Source: Saccharomyces paradoxus (taxonomy: Eukaryota > Ascomycota > Saccharomycetes > Saccharomycetales > Saccharomycetaceae). From it: a stretch of 64,000 nucleotides of DNA. The DNA is taken from contig NC_047490.1 of NCBI RefSeq assembly GCF_002079055.1, positions 620,001-684,000 on the forward strand, given 5' to 3'. Below are positions 19,109 to 29,854 of this stretch, one piece after another. Both the position numbers and the translations under genes were made by a program. Position 1 is the stretch's first letter; the number at the start of each line of letters is the position of its first letter. The notes beneath the pieces are model-generated. The model was given only the letters and a program-made list of their open reading frames with translations, was not told where the DNA came from and searched no databases.

Positions 19109-20004
19109 GATAATTTTAGCGATGTTAGTCGGATCAGGGCTTTTCTTCAGTGTACTTTCAATAACACGATGTTTTAGCTCATCTCATCTCTTTCTGCTGA
19201 AATTTTTCTTTACCTCGGTAAAATTTTTTCAGAATGAAAAAAAAAGCTTTACAGGGCATGACCTTCTCCGGGTAAATATTGCTTAGGGTTATCAACCTGT
19301 CATCATTAGGGCATTATATCAATTTTCTGTCGTTTAATTGCGGCTAGAATACAGATTGAATTGCACGAAAGAGCAGTCATACATGGGTTCACTGAGCGGA
19401 TGTCAGAGCACTGACACCGGCTGACTTCTCATGAAGCTGTTTCTCTGTGTCTGTAACACGCTGTTTGAACATTGATGAAGATGAGATATGAATATACGAA
19501 ATTTCCTTTGAAGGGGAGCTATAAGAGCTTCTGGAATAGACGGGGACATTTCAGGTCCAGAGGCAGTGTCAAACATTGGATTTGCCCAGCAGTTCTTTTC
19601 CGACGCATTATTTGTGGTAGGAGAGTCGTTCCAGGAAGTGTGTTGGTGAATAAGTTAGAATCAGACGTTTATACCGTTCATACTTCAGTTAATCAAGAAA
19701 TGTAAAGGTGGTGATTAGCTGCTCCACCTCCAGGAGTACCTTCCCATAGTTTTCACCGTTTTCTTTTCCCTTTTCCTTTTTTTTCTGGCGCGGCGATATG
19801 TGCCCTGTTAAGTTACACATCATGTACTTTTCTGCATCAAAATATGAAAGGCGTTAGTACCTGGGGAAAATACCGAGATTTTCTTCAAAAAATTAACGAC
19901 AAAAGAGAGAAATGAAAATAATAACTTGATAATATTTCAAAATCGTGATAACCTACGCAGCAACTGCGCTAAGCAAGGAGGGCATTGTAGAAATAACTGT
20001 ACAG
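19109..20004. promoter_or_regulatory. Divergent ARX1-STE5 intergenic region
   Basis: This 896-base spacer serves both promoters. The ARX1 side holds PAC- and RRPE-like sites. On the STE5 side I find only imperfect pheromone-response-like cores (TGTTTCT near 19440). A 77-codon open frame at 19472-19705 overlaps no known domain, and I do not call it a gene. Confidence 0.6.
19176..19231 (-). promoter_or_regulatory. PAC-like and RRPE-like sites upstream of ARX1
   Basis: AGCTCATCTC at 19176-19185 is the reverse complement of GAGATGAGCT, one base from the PAC consensus GCGATGAGMT, and a second GATGAG core overlaps it. AAAATTTTTTCA at 19220-19231 reads TGAAAAAATTTT on the ARX1 strand, one extra A compared with RRPE. 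The two elements together mark the ribosome-biogenesis regulon. They lie 70-125 bases before the ARX1 start. Confidence 0.7.
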
Positions 20005-22752
20005 ATGATGCAAACTCCTACAGACAATATAGTTTCCCCTTTTCACAATTTTGGTAGCTCAACGCAATATAGTAGTACGTCGTCGAGAACACCTAATCAA
20101 ATTATAGAGGTAGAGAAGCCCAATACTCTGTCCCCGTTGTCGAGAGGGAAAAAATGGACGGAAAAATTGGCCAGGTTCCAAAGGGGTAGCGGTAGGAAAA
20201 AAAGATTCTCGCCTTCCCCTGCTTCCTCCTCTACATTTTCATTCTCACCGAAGTCTAGGGTTACTTCTTCAAATTCTTCTGGTAATGAAGAAGATAATTT
20301 ACTAACCACACCTTCGACTGTTTCCACCGATTATTTACCACAACACCCCCATAGAACGTCTTCTTTGCCAAGGCCTAATTCCAATCTCTTTTACGCAAGT
20401 AATAGCGATATATCTCGAGCAAATGAGCCTTTAAGAACGGAAAATTTATCATATAATATGCCACCCAAGGTCGCTCCATTTGGCTATCCAATACCCAGAA
20501 CTTCAATTAAAAAGTCTTTTTTGAATGCCTCCTGTACGTTATGTGACGAGCCTATTTCTAGCAGGAGAAAGGGCGAGAAAATCATAGAGCTTGCATGTGG
20601 CCACTTAAGTCACCAAGAATGTCTTATCATCTCTTTTGGTACCACTTCAAAGGCAGACATAGGGGCGCTCTTCCCTTTCTGTACAAAATGTAAGAAGGAT
20701 GCTAACATAGCCGTTCAATGCATTCCAGAAAATGATGAACTAAAAGATATACTCATTTCGGATTTTTTAATTCATAAAATTCCAGATTCTGAGTTATCGA
20801 CCACACCCCTGTCCTGCTTTCCTCTTCCTTCGCCACTCTTGCCTCCTTTTGGTTTATCGTGTACACCGGTTAAAAGACAAACGATATATTCACAAGCTCC
20901 AAGCCTAGGCCCAAATCTCATATTGGCTGCTCCTCCGAAGGAAAGGAATCAAATTCCACAAAAGAATTCAAAATATACATTTTTACATTCACCCTTGGGA
21001 CACAGAAGAATGCCATCGAGAGCAGACTCTATCTTCACCTCCACTTCTATGGTGTCATCGGCTAATGATTTTATTTCTGCTGTTTCTGATTCAGTGAAAA
21101 CAAACGATATTGAAACAAAAATACCGTTGCCGCTGCTAAGATCATATTTTATTCAAGTTCTTTTAAGCAATTTCCGAGAAGAATTGCAGGATTGGAGGAT
21201 AGACGGGGACTATGGGTTACTACGACTGGTAGACAAATTGATGGTTGCTAAAGATGATCAGAAATACCTTCAAAGCTGGTGTTTCTTATTTGAAAACGCA
21301 TTTGTAATAGCAGAAGTGGATAACGATGCTGATGTTTTGGAAATTAGACTAAAAAATTTAGAAATATTTACACCAATCACCAACTTGAAAATGACCACAC
21401 TCGAAGCTTCAGTCCTTAAATGCACTTTAAACAAGCAAGACTGCACTGATTTATCAGACCTTTACATTGTTCAAAATATAAATTCTGATGAAAGTACAAC
21501 AGTACAGAAATGGATTTCAGGTCTTCTGAATCAGGATTTTGTATTTAATGAGGACAATATCACCTCCACGCTGCCTGTTCTTCCGATCATAAAGAATCTT
21601 TCAGATGATGCAGATAATGGCAGCTATGAGACGAGTACCTTTCTAGGTTTAATTAATCCTAATAAAGTTGTTGAAGTTGGAAATGTGTACGACAATGATA
21701 CAGTAATCATTAGGAGAGGTTTTACATTAGATTCAGTAGATTGTTCTAGGCACAGTACTGTCGACAGCATGCAATCTGTTTTAACTACAATAAGCTCGAT
21801 TCTTTCCCTAAAACGAGAAAAACCTGATAATTTGGTAATAATCTTGCAGGTTGATTTTACGAAACTGAAGGAAGAAGAAAGTTTAATCGTTATTTATAAC
21901 AGCTTAAAAGCTCTAACTATTAAATTTGCACGTCTGCAGTTTTGTTTCGTTGATCGAAATAACCATGTTCTGGACTACGGACCAGTATTAAACAGGATAG
22001 ATTCACTAAGTTTCGTTTCAAATCTCAAGTTAAAGCGCCCCTTGTTACAATTTTCTCCCATCTGGTTGAAAGATACTTTATATCCCGAAAAGATTCACGA
22101 GCATTTGGGTATTGTTGCTGTATCAAATAGTAATATGGAAGAAAACAAATCCGTATTATTCCAAGATTACAGATGCTTTACAAGTTTTGGAAGAAGAAGG
22201 CCTAATGAGTTGAAGATTAAGGTGGGCTATTTGAACGTAGACTACAGTGATAAAATTAATGAATTAGTTGAAGCCAGCTCCTGGACTCTTGTTTTAGAAA
22301 CTCTCTGCTACAGTTTCGGTCTAAGTTTTGATGAAGATGACGACGATGATGAAGAGGATCATGATGACTCGACCGATAATGAGCTCGATAGTAGTTCAAG
22401 ATCACTATCAGATGCAGAATCTACAACTACTATTCATATCCACTCCCCAGTTGGTCCTGAAAATGTCACCGCAAATATGGTGAATGAGGGAAACCCTCAT
22501 ACCGGGGATGGACATCGCGATATAAAAAGCTTAGAAACTGTTGGTTCTACAACGCAGTCACCTCTGATCCCTGACATTAGGTTTTCACTTTATTCTGATG
22601 AGGAAAGTACTAATGAAGATGAAAATGGTATTTCGGTACTGTTACCCAGTGACGTGGACAAAGGAATCGATGAAATAACAAGACGTGGTTCATTATCAAG
22701 CTTTATTGAGAGCAGTAATGAAAGCTGTCCACTCCACATGGATTATATTTAG
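20005..22752 (+). CDS. STE5: Pheromone-pathway MAPK scaffold Ste5
   Basis: The protein has 915 residues from the first of two adjacent ATGs. The frame is open 20 codons further up but has no ATG there. A basic amphipathic stretch (about residues 48-70, GKKWTEKLARFQ then RKKRF) matches the plasma-membrane-binding PM helix. It is flanked by SP sites of the kind phosphorylated by Cln-Cdc28. A RING-H2 domain starts at Cys177 and binds G-beta (Ste4). A PH-like region and a von Willebrand-type domain follow. The C-terminal part has a long Asp/Glu run (near residue 780). Ste5 ties Ste11, Ste7 and Fus3 together during mating. The sequence is clearly diverged from S. cerevisiae, mostly in the linkers. 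Confidence 0.97.
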   Translation: MMQTPTDNIVSPFHNFGSSTQYSSTSSRTPNQIIEVEKPNTLSPLSRGKKWTEKLARFQRGSGRKKRFSPSPASSSTFSFSPKSRVTSSNSSGNEEDNLLTTPSTVSTDYLPQHPHRTSSLPRPNSNLFYASNSDISRANEPLRTENLSYNMPPKVAPFGYPIPRTSIKKSFLNASCTLCDEPISSRRKGEKIIELACGHLSHQECLIISFGTTSKADIGALFPFCTKCKKDANIAVQCIPENDELKDILISDFLIHKIPDSELSTTPLSCFPLPSPLLPPFGLSCTPVKRQTIYSQAPSLGPNLILAAPPKERNQIPQKNSKYTFLHSPLGHRRMPSRADSIFTSTSMVSSANDFISAVSDSVKTNDIETKIPLPLLRSYFIQVLLSNFREELQDWRIDGDYGLLRLVDKLMVAKDDQKYLQSWCFLFENAFVIAEVDNDADVLEIRLKNLEIFTPITNLKMTTLEASVLKCTLNKQDCTDLSDLYIVQNINSDESTTVQKWISGLLNQDFVFNEDNITSTLPVLPIIKNLSDDADNGSYETSTFLGLINPNKVVEVGNVYDNDTVIIRRGFTLDSVDCSRHSTVDSMQSVLTTISSILSLKREKPDNLVIILQVDFTKLKEEESLIVIYNSLKALTIKFARLQFCFVDRNNHVLDYGPVLNRIDSLSFVSNLKLKRPLLQFSPIWLKDTLYPEKIHEHLGIVAVSNSNMEENKSVLFQDYRCFTSFGRRRPNELKIKVGYLNVDYSDKINELVEASSWTLVLETLCYSFGLSFDEDDDDDEEDHDDSTDNELDSSSRSLSDAESTTTIHIHSPVGPENVTANMVNEGNPHTGDGHRDIKSLETVGSTTQSPLIPDIRFSLYSDEESTNEDENGISVLLPSDVDKGIDEITRRGSLSSFIESSNESCPLHMDYI

Positions 22753-22823
22753 AGTATATATTAAATTCTATGCAATAACAAAACAAGGAAGTATCTGCCC
22801 GGATATTCCCAAGCTCTATGAGG

Positions 22824-25800
22824 TTACGTAGCCTGATTCTGTGACTTTGAAGAGGACGCCGTTCTTCTTAGTCTTTCAAGCTCATAGTAAATAGACATTA
22901 CCCAAAGGTCTCTTTCCTGCCTTGACCTTGCCATGAAAACCATTGACTTGCCGCTTACACCTAACTTTTTAGTGAAATGTATCTTGTCTGTGTTATTTGA
23001 AGCCTTAGCGGTATCCAAATCAGCTCCCGAAGCAGACGGTGGATCGACAAAATTTTGTTGTCCACCATAAGCTTGCGAATAATGCTTTTCATTTCCTTTC
23101 TTTTGTGAGCGATTGCTAGAAAGGGCACGCCTAGTTCCAAACCAAAGGGTAAAGCACCGTGAACTCTCGTCTTCTACAGACCGCCATCCATCCTCATAAA
23201 CTCGGGGAAGAGCGTGAGATCCATAATTTATTTCATCAAAAGTACGATCTCTCTGCAAAAGGTCTAGTTCTGTTGTAGTACCCGAGTATAAATAGCAATC
23301 GTCAATTGGAATAGTTATATAATGGGCATATTCCAAAACTTCCTTAGCAAAACCTGTAGTTGATCTATGAAAGCAGTGGAACAAAACAATAAAGCCGGAT
23401 ATCAAAACGACGTAGTACTTCGAGAAAACAGAGTGCTTGTGTGGTTTTTGATATAAAGGTCCCTTTTGAATCAATGGCCTACTTAATGATATTCCGTTAG
23501 CATTAAAGGTTTGTTCATCTGCGCGTCCGTGTTCTACGATCCAGCGTAACGTGTTCTCACCGATTTTCGTTTCCTCTTCTCCATTTAACATCAAAAGGCC
23601 TGCGTTGGAACGCCTTATGTGTAGTAATCTGTCCGTATCTTCCCTTTGTTTGTTTTTCCAATAAGACGCCATTTGTTTCAGTTTTACGACCCACTGTTCC
23701 GCAACTGTTACCGATGAAGCAAGTAGTTTCAACAAGAGACCATTTGACGTTTCTATGTTTATAACCGACTGTGAAACATCATCAACCTCGTAACTCCTGT
23801 GCCAAAAAATTTCACTAGCCTCTTTGTAAACTCCATACTTTATTTTGTCAGCCTCGTAATCAGTCCTCGCTCCTTGGTATATGTCTTTCACCTCAGTTAG
23901 GTCGATCACATTGTCCGTTTTTAGTATTTGATCGATCCTTCTATGAAAACAATGGAAAGCGTAAAAATCTCTGGAGTCATATTCACTTTGAGTCGTTTGA
24001 CAGTTCATCCACTCGATGTGATCATCCGCGTCTAAGGTATACGGTTGTTGCTCGTAAACTTCTGGAATTTTCTTCCATTGTTTCCAAATTTCTTCTTTTT
24101 CCATTTCTGTGCTACTGTCATCAATCATTGCATCTATAGGTAAAGGAGGGTTTGCTCTATATGCTTTCATTGAAAAAAGCAAATTTTCACACGTGAAGAA
24201 GTAAGCTGTTGAAATACTATATTTACCAAAATGTGTTCTTACAGACCCATACTTGTCCGTCAATCTTATTAAAAAACCTTCAACCGGTGGTGTTTCTTTC
24301 AAACAATCTCCCTTCACGGATTTTGTTTCCCTTGCACGATTTGCGATTGGTCTGTACTGGATTAGGTGAGATTGGCAAAATGCGAAAATTCCGGTTATTA
24401 GAGAATCTTCATCACATGGAATCCATTCTAATCTATCATATCTTTTTAAAGCGCACCCTAGTACAGCATTTTCTGTGTCCCATTTCCTAATCAGATAGTC
24501 GTAGTGTGCCAATTTTAATTTCTCTATAATAGCAATTGTGAAATATCGTAAAATGGGATGTTGGAAAATTTTATAACCTCTTTCAAGAAAGCATATTTTG
24601 AGTCTATCTTTTTCCTGCTTCCCTAAATCTATCAACTTTTGGAATATAATTTCATTCAAGTTGATTTTTATTGATATCTCAGTTAGTGGGATTTTAAGAT
24701 TGATGGTAGGTGTAAATAATTGTCGGTCCAAAGATTCTAGTAAAAATTTGTACCATCTACCAGAGGAGCGAATGCTGCTGCATCTTAAGATAAAAATTTT
24801 AACAGGGGAATAGCGCTTTAATTCGTCCTTGTTTTCGATGCTCTCGTCTATAAATCCATCTAACCGCTTATCAGGTTTCTGTATGGATATAGTTTTGTCT
24901 AGAGAGCTGTAAAATTTTACAATACAATTTCTTGAAAGAAAAAAATCCAACGGATTACGATGATACTTTGTAGCTATGGAGCTGATATCTTCAATTTCTG
25001 GGATGTGGCGGTGACGGTAAAACTGCAAAAGAATGGGGGGGTCGAACCTTCCTGTGGATCTTGCAATAACGATATATTCCTTCCACCTTTCACTAACCCT
25101 TGTATCAAAGCACTCATTTTCTGAGAAGTTGGGAAGCGGTACTTTATTTTGTATAGCCTCTTTGACCATCACTAGCATTTTTTCTTTTTTAAGGATCTGA
25201 CCGGTGCGTTTTCTGACTGTTGCTTTATTTGTTAGTGAACTTGTCATACCCAAGAAAGTTCCAACGCTATCTTTGATTTTACAGCTTGTTTTGTTTCGAG
25301 CATTGTGAACATGTTTTCTTATATGATGGGAATGCTTAGAGACTATCCTATCGTGTATGATCTTCTCTTCCACCGTCAATTCCGTCGGCCATGGAGGCAA
25401 GATATTAAAAAATGGAAGATGACTCGAATGTAACTTGCTAATGTCTACACGTAAACTCTTCTCCCTTTTTTGAAAGGCATCTGCTATCTTCCGTCTTTCG
25501 TCGAGATACCTCCCTTCTTTCCGAGTTGTTTTCCAAACCATAAGGTTTTCCTTTTCCATACTTTGCAGCGCATCAAGGATGATTTTTTCATTTGCATTTA
25601 ATCCCAAGTTATTGATAGTATTAGATGTCGAAAAGCCATCACTTAGGTCATTTGAATGAGCGAATTGTTCTGATTCACTTAGTATGCTACTTCTCCCAGG
25701 ACTTGTCCGATTCGTTGCTTCAACACTACTATCGGGAGAATATCTTAAAGTATCCTCAGAAGGTTCTCTATCATAATTAAACTCTGTTTCTCTAGCTCTC

Positions 25801-26564
25801 CTCGTTGACGAGCGGCTCGGTATTCGATCGAAGTGCGAATAATCTTCTCCAGATGGACTTTCTTCTTGCTGTTCAGTTCTTTGTTTCAGACTCGAAGAGA
25901 TCGGTTCATGTCTTTTATTCGTCTTTTCTTCATCTTTTTTATGCAAAACTGGCTTTATCGCCACAGCTTGCGCCGTATCGCCCAAAGGCAAACTATCGTT
26001 TCCAGAAGGCCCTGACTTTCTTTCTTCCAAAAGCTCTTGTGGCATGAATTTTAGATCGGAAGAGCTTCTACACCTTTTGGGTAAACTAATTTTATATACG
26101 CTTCTCTGCATAGGGCTTGACTTAGCTCTTTTTGTTTGTACCTCTGAGTCTTCAAGATGATGACTGTTGTGGATTGATGTATTGTCCTCATAGGACCATG
26201 TGAAGTGCTTTCTCAAGTACGATGCAGTAGGGATTTTCTCTACACGCTTTTTGTAAATTGTTCCATAGCCATACCTTCTTAGCATATCAGATTGCTTCTT
26301 AACTTTCCGAAGTGAAATTTTGGTTAAAAGTCTCCAAACCTGATTATTTTGGTCAGTGTACCATTGTTTAGGAATACCACCTAGTAAAGTAACCTGCGAA
26401 CATGCTGAAAGCTCTGTAGGTGAAACATATGACAATCTAAACGCCGTGAAGGAATGCCGAGGAATAGTGAAGACCTTGACATTTGTATTTTGTGGTGAGC
26501 TGAAACTAGTCACCCTCTGTGCGTATTCAACATCATCTTCAATAACGTTGACGATAGAATCCAT
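22824..26564 (-). CDS. SPO71: Sporulation PH-domain protein Spo71
   Basis: The protein has 1246 residues, one off the known length. The N-terminal 350 residues are Ser/Arg/Glu-rich and probably disordered. Two PH-like regions lie in the C-terminal half; the last (about 1030-1235) ends in a helix, FMARSRQERDLWVMSIYYELERL. Spo71 binds PI4P on the prospore membrane and recruits the Vps13-Spo73 lipid-transfer machinery during spore formation. It converges with STE5, with only 71 bases between the stops. The upstream gap shows no perfect mid-sporulation element (CRCAAAW), although expression in S. cerevisiae is sporulation-specific. Confidence 0.95.
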   Translation of the reverse strand: MDSIVNVIEDDVEYAQRVTSFSSPQNTNVKVFTIPRHSFTAFRLSYVSPTELSACSQVTLLGGIPKQWYTDQNNQVWRLLTKISLRKVKKQSDMLRRYGYGTIYKKRVEKIPTASYLRKHFTWSYEDNTSIHNSHHLEDSEVQTKRAKSSPMQRSVYKISLPKRCRSSSDLKFMPQELLEERKSGPSGNDSLPLGDTAQAVAIKPVLHKKDEEKTNKRHEPISSSLKQRTEQQEESPSGEDYSHFDRIPSRSSTRRARETEFNYDREPSEDTLRYSPDSSVEATNRTSPGRSSILSESEQFAHSNDLSDGFSTSNTINNLGLNANEKIILDALQSMEKENLMVWKTTRKEGRYLDERRKIADAFQKREKSLRVDISKLHSSHLPFFNILPPWPTELTVEEKIIHDRIVSKHSHHIRKHVHNARNKTSCKIKDSVGTFLGMTSSLTNKATVRKRTGQILKKEKMLVMVKEAIQNKVPLPNFSENECFDTRVSERWKEYIVIARSTGRFDPPILLQFYRHRHIPEIEDISSIATKYHRNPLDFFLSRNCIVKFYSSLDKTISIQKPDKRLDGFIDESIENKDELKRYSPVKIFILRCSSIRSSGRWYKFLLESLDRQLFTPTINLKIPLTEISIKINLNEIIFQKLIDLGKQEKDRLKICFLERGYKIFQHPILRYFTIAIIEKLKLAHYDYLIRKWDTENAVLGCALKRYDRLEWIPCDEDSLITGIFAFCQSHLIQYRPIANRARETKSVKGDCLKETPPVEGFLIRLTDKYGSVRTHFGKYSISTAYFFTCENLLFSMKAYRANPPLPIDAMIDDSSTEMEKEEIWKQWKKIPEVYEQQPYTLDADDHIEWMNCQTTQSEYDSRDFYAFHCFHRRIDQILKTDNVIDLTEVKDIYQGARTDYEADKIKYGVYKEASEIFWHRSYEVDDVSQSVINIETSNGLLLKLLASSVTVAEQWVVKLKQMASYWKNKQREDTDRLLHIRRSNAGLLMLNGEEETKIGENTLRWIVEHGRADEQTFNANGISLSRPLIQKGPLYQKPHKHSVFSKYYVVLISGFIVLFHCFHRSTTGFAKEVLEYAHYITIPIDDCYLYSGTTTELDLLQRDRTFDEINYGSHALPRVYEDGWRSVEDESSRCFTLWFGTRRALSSNRSQKKGNEKHYSQAYGGQQNFVDPPSASGADLDTAKASNNTDKIHFTKKLGVSGKSMVFMARSRQERDLWVMSIYYELERLRRTASSSKSQNQAT

Positions 26565-26999
26565 ACTTCCAGACGATTCCGACTATAAGTGCTTTTCCTA
26601 TTAAGTCACTGCAATGTTTATTTTTTATTCTTTTTGATATTTTTTCCAGACATTTCTCTATCCACAATGATTTTGTCTTACGACTTCTTTTGAAGCACGG
26701 CGCAAACTCCGAATATTCGCATAAAAGGTTGAGAAAAGTTTCTTTCCTGCCTTTAAGAAGAGAGCAAATCCTTCGAAAAAAAGGTCGAACTATAAGTACA
26801 ATTGGTATTTCAATTATTGAGAGTAGTTAAAGCAACCTTCGAGAAAAGTCATTCCCATTTAGGTAATTCTGATTCACATTCTCTGAAGGTGTGATTTATT
26901 TCCTAGAACTACCGCATGAGTAAGGTAAAATTAGTATTCTTACGAGGGCTACTTAAAATGTTACATATATTATAAAGAAATCCTTGCACGTTAGTCTAT
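26565..26999. promoter_or_regulatory. SPO71 promoter and TMS1 3' flank
   Basis: The 435-base gap lies between two minus-strand genes. The half next to SPO71 is T-rich on the + strand. I find CGCAAAC near 26700 as the nearest approach to a mid-sporulation element, one base off. Nothing else is recognisable. Confidence 0.5.
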
Positions 27000-28424
27000 T
27001 TAATAGTAATTTTCGTAATCAAACCTGTCGGGCATAATCGCTGGTGCTACTACTGTCCAACCGTAGAGTGCATAACATATCCATGCACTGACAATTTTTA
27101 CCCAAGAATAAAAATATGTTCTTCCTACGGGTATAAAATCTCCTACATCATCCTGAGTAACATTGATTGTTAGTAAGATTGCAATCCATTGGGTTGCCAG
27201 AAAGAATATGATGTGGAATAAAGTGTAATTGTACTTGGTTCCGGTTCTTTCATCATCATTTTGGTTGTCTATAGCGCTTGCTGTAGAAGATGACGTCCCT
27301 AACCAAGCGGTATCATATAAGGCACTTTCTGGTAAAGATCCTTCCTCTACAGCCTGCTTGATTGCTTCATACCTCAATTGGTTTCTTGTCTGTCCACCTA
27401 GCCCCTCGTACTCGATGTCGTTCCCGAGATATATAGCGCCATTAGTATTAGTGCCTTGAAAAGCACTATTAGCAGCGGCTCTTGTTGTCGTGTAGGCGAT
27501 CGCAATAAAAGTAAACAATGAGCCCAAAATAATACTAAATTTACGGGTTCCACTGGATCTAACCAACGGATTGCACATTTTGTCATCCGGTTCGGAAGAC
27601 ATGGCACTCATTGTCAAATAAGTACAGTAAACAGAAACCATACTACTTTGGGCCAGCCCACTTTTAGGGTTGGATTCTTGGATTTTAGGATTCACCGATA
27701 AGACAAGCGTTATAACAGTTAATATCAGGTTAACTGTTACCGCTGTTTGATTCATGTTACATTGTTGATGACAAAACATAACATACATAACAACAGTCAT
27801 GATAATCGATGCAGTGTACATGGAAGTTGTCCCCAAAACTAAAAATCGTTGCCAAAATGAGGAATCTTCGTCCTCTGATTCGACGTGGCTAATACACGTT
27901 TCAGCCCACTCATGAGCAAAGTCTACCAACAATATAAGCCCAACCAGGATGAAAATTGCCCCACTAGGAACCGATACCCATTTCGAAAAGAAAATATAAA
28001 AGTCATTTGGGATGATAAATGACAGAACAATGAGACATAAATACAATATGAACTTCAAGCTCCACCATGAATTCTGAAATGCGGCTCTCACGTCATTAGT
28101 CGATTTTACACCCGTTAGTACAAGTGCCAATATTAAATGTAAACATCCTAATGCAAAATTTAACCTATGAACTGTAAAAAACCCACATTCTCCAGTTCCA
28201 GTACAAGTTTTTCCCGGCCAGAGGATGGATTTGTTTGCTGAATAAGATATCCATGATATCAAAGAGTTAATTAAAAGCCAAACGGCGTAAAGAAGTCTTG
28301 TACCTAAGGAAGAAGACCCTAAGGAAGATGCAGCTTTAGACACTAAGTTTGAGCAGCAACCTCCAAAACAGGAGGCCACGAATGAGCCCGCCATGCTGAC
28401 TGGCAAAGAAATTACGGCACCCAT
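27000..28424 (-). CDS. TMS1: Serinc-family vacuolar membrane protein Tms1
   Basis: The protein has 474 residues and about ten or eleven hydrophobic segments, with the Cys-rich N-terminus usual for Serinc/TDE1 proteins (SCFGGCCSNLVSKAAS). Family motifs such as NPKIQESNPKSGLAQSSMVSVYCTYL and the C-terminal FHIIFFLATQWIAILLTIN are present. In animals Serinc proteins are linked to lipid distribution across membranes. The yeast protein localises to the vacuole and its role is unclear. A segment of about 60 hydrophilic residues before the last two membrane helices is the loop that varies most in the family. Confidence 0.95.
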   Translation of the reverse strand: MGAVISLPVSMAGSFVASCFGGCCSNLVSKAASSLGSSSLGTRLLYAVWLLINSLISWISYSANKSILWPGKTCTGTGECGFFTVHRLNFALGCLHLILALVLTGVKSTNDVRAAFQNSWWSLKFILYLCLIVLSFIIPNDFYIFFSKWVSVPSGAIFILVGLILLVDFAHEWAETCISHVESEDEDSSFWQRFLVLGTTSMYTASIIMTVVMYVMFCHQQCNMNQTAVTVNLILTVITLVLSVNPKIQESNPKSGLAQSSMVSVYCTYLTMSAMSSEPDDKMCNPLVRSSGTRKFSIILGSLFTFIAIAYTTTRAAANSAFQGTNTNGAIYLGNDIEYEGLGGQTRNQLRYEAIKQAVEEGSLPESALYDTAWLGTSSSTASAIDNQNDDERTGTKYNYTLFHIIFFLATQWIAILLTINVTQDDVGDFIPVGRTYFYSWVKIVSAWICYALYGWTVVAPAIMPDRFDYENYY

Positions 28425-28657
28425 GGTATATTGCAGTACTGTGTGAGAGGTGTTTCAATATGAAAATGGCCTTTGTATCTGATTATAAACTTCGTTTTGG
28501 GAGCGTAAAGATCTCAAAAACGGTTCTTTTTTTGTTAGAGTTTACTTATCGGAACTTCTATTGTTGCCGAGATATATCCAACAGAGGCTACAGAATGCTT
28601 AAATATTGAAAACTGTGAAACAATAAAAATTTCTACTCAAAACGCCTTCAGACAAAG

Positions 28658-29512
28658 ATGGTGAATAATATTGTGATAATTTATTTGGGTACCAATAGGA
28701 TCGAAATTGGGAGAAGTACTGAAGCGTGCCCGCAAGAGATTATCGCTTGGAAGAAAGGAAGTATTGATGAGAAAAATAGGGAAAAGTTAAAGGAGATCTT
28801 TGAACTATATTTTCAAATGTGTAACATCTCGGGAAATCGAGAGGTACAAGTTTTGCTACTGGAAGACATCTTTTTTTCTGTAGCAGAAAAAAGAATTATT
28901 TGTAGCATCTTGTTTAACGAATTGGGCTGCGCTCACGTTTCGTTCGTTCCCAGAGCCATCATACATTGCTTATCCTGCAATACAAGGAATGGAATAATTT
29001 TAGACATAGGTACCACTTATACTACATGTGTACCTATTTTTGACCTTAGACCTCTGCAACGGTACATAAAGTACTCAAAACGAGGCAAAAGGGAGGTTGA
29101 GTCAAGTAGCCCTCCCCTAGTTGGTCCCTACACGCCAATATTCTTTGACGAAAAATATAACTCTAAAAGTTGTGAAGCAGATGAAATTCCGGTAATAAAT
29201 CTTGTCAAAGATATTGTAGAGTCACTTCCTATCGACTTGAGGAAACCACTGAGAGAAAATATCATCATAGTAAACATTGAAGAGATGTATGAAACAGCAA
29301 TAAAAGATTTATTCAAGCAAAAAATGGCCACGTCTAAAATCCAGCTATCTAAAAATTACTGGCAGGCTGGTTCTGCATGCGCGAAAACACTCCTACCCTC
29401 TAAAGGAAACAACATCGTAGGAGTTAGAAGGAATGAGTTTTATAACAATCCCTACATTGCTCCTGATTGGTTTGATTATTACTTTAGAACTGGGGTGAAG
29501 TGCTTAGAATAG
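28658..29512 (+). CDS. ARP10: Actin-related protein Arp10 (dynactin pointed-end subunit)
   Basis: The protein has 284 residues, equal to the known length and much shorter than actin (375). A weak actin fold is seen: the N-terminal strand VIIYLGTNRIEIG replaces the usual phosphate loop, and GIILDIGTTYTTCVPIFD matches the second phosphate-binding segment. Arp10 caps the pointed end of the Arp1 filament in yeast dynactin, which helps dynein move the spindle into the bud neck. Sequence alone would make this only a divergent actin-like protein. Synteny between TMS1 and tRNA-Ile/TMN2 makes the call firm. Confidence 0.93.
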   Translation: MVNNIVIIYLGTNRIEIGRSTEACPQEIIAWKKGSIDEKNREKLKEIFELYFQMCNISGNREVQVLLLEDIFFSVAEKRIICSILFNELGCAHVSFVPRAIIHCLSCNTRNGIILDIGTTYTTCVPIFDLRPLQRYIKYSKRGKREVESSSPPLVGPYTPIFFDEKYNSKSCEADEIPVINLVKDIVESLPIDLRKPLRENIIIVNIEEMYETAIKDLFKQKMATSKIQLSKNYWQAGSACAKTLLPSKGNNIVGVRRNEFYNNPYIAPDWFDYYFRTGVKCLE

Positions 29513-29691
29513 ATTCGTTATATATATAGAAAAAAAACGGTAATTTCTCATGCGCCTAATTATGTTTTTGCAGCATAATTGCCTAAATAAATAAAGTCAT
29601 GAATAACCTCATAAGAGCCTTCAATGTAAAAACTTAAACAACTTAGAGTGCCGTTTTCAGTTCTCGAGAGGGAGAGAAAAATAAAAATAGA

Positions 29692-29765
29692 TGGTCTCTA
29701 GCGGGATCGAACCGCTGATCCCCGCGTTATTAGCACGGTGCCTTAACCAACTGGGCCAAGAGACC
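29692..29765 (-). tRNA. tI(AAU): tRNA-Ile (anticodon AAU)
   Basis: The reverse complement folds as a 74-base tRNA without intron. GGTCTCT pairs with AGAGACC in the acceptor stem, box A is in TGGCCCAGTTGG, the anticodon loop GCTAATAAC reads AAU, and the T-arm holds GGTTCGATCCC. The A of the anticodon is normally edited to inosine. A T-run follows on the minus strand (A-rich at 29677-29689 on +). Confidence 0.97.
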
Positions 29766-29854
29766 AGAACATGTTGAAAACTAAGGTTCGATAACCTATT
29801 TGACCCTTTGTCCTTGTAATAGCTAACCGTTTTGGAAGTGGTTTATGTGACCTT

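Noticed and set aside
19472-19705. 77-codon frame in the ARX1-STE5 spacer
   Set aside because: No known domain, and the S. cerevisiae doubtful ORF in this gap (YDR102C) is on the other strand.
26565-26999. Mid-sporulation element for SPO71
   Set aside because: The closest sites (CGCAAAC near 26701, GACAAAA on the minus strand near 26670) each miss the CRCAAAW consensus by one base.
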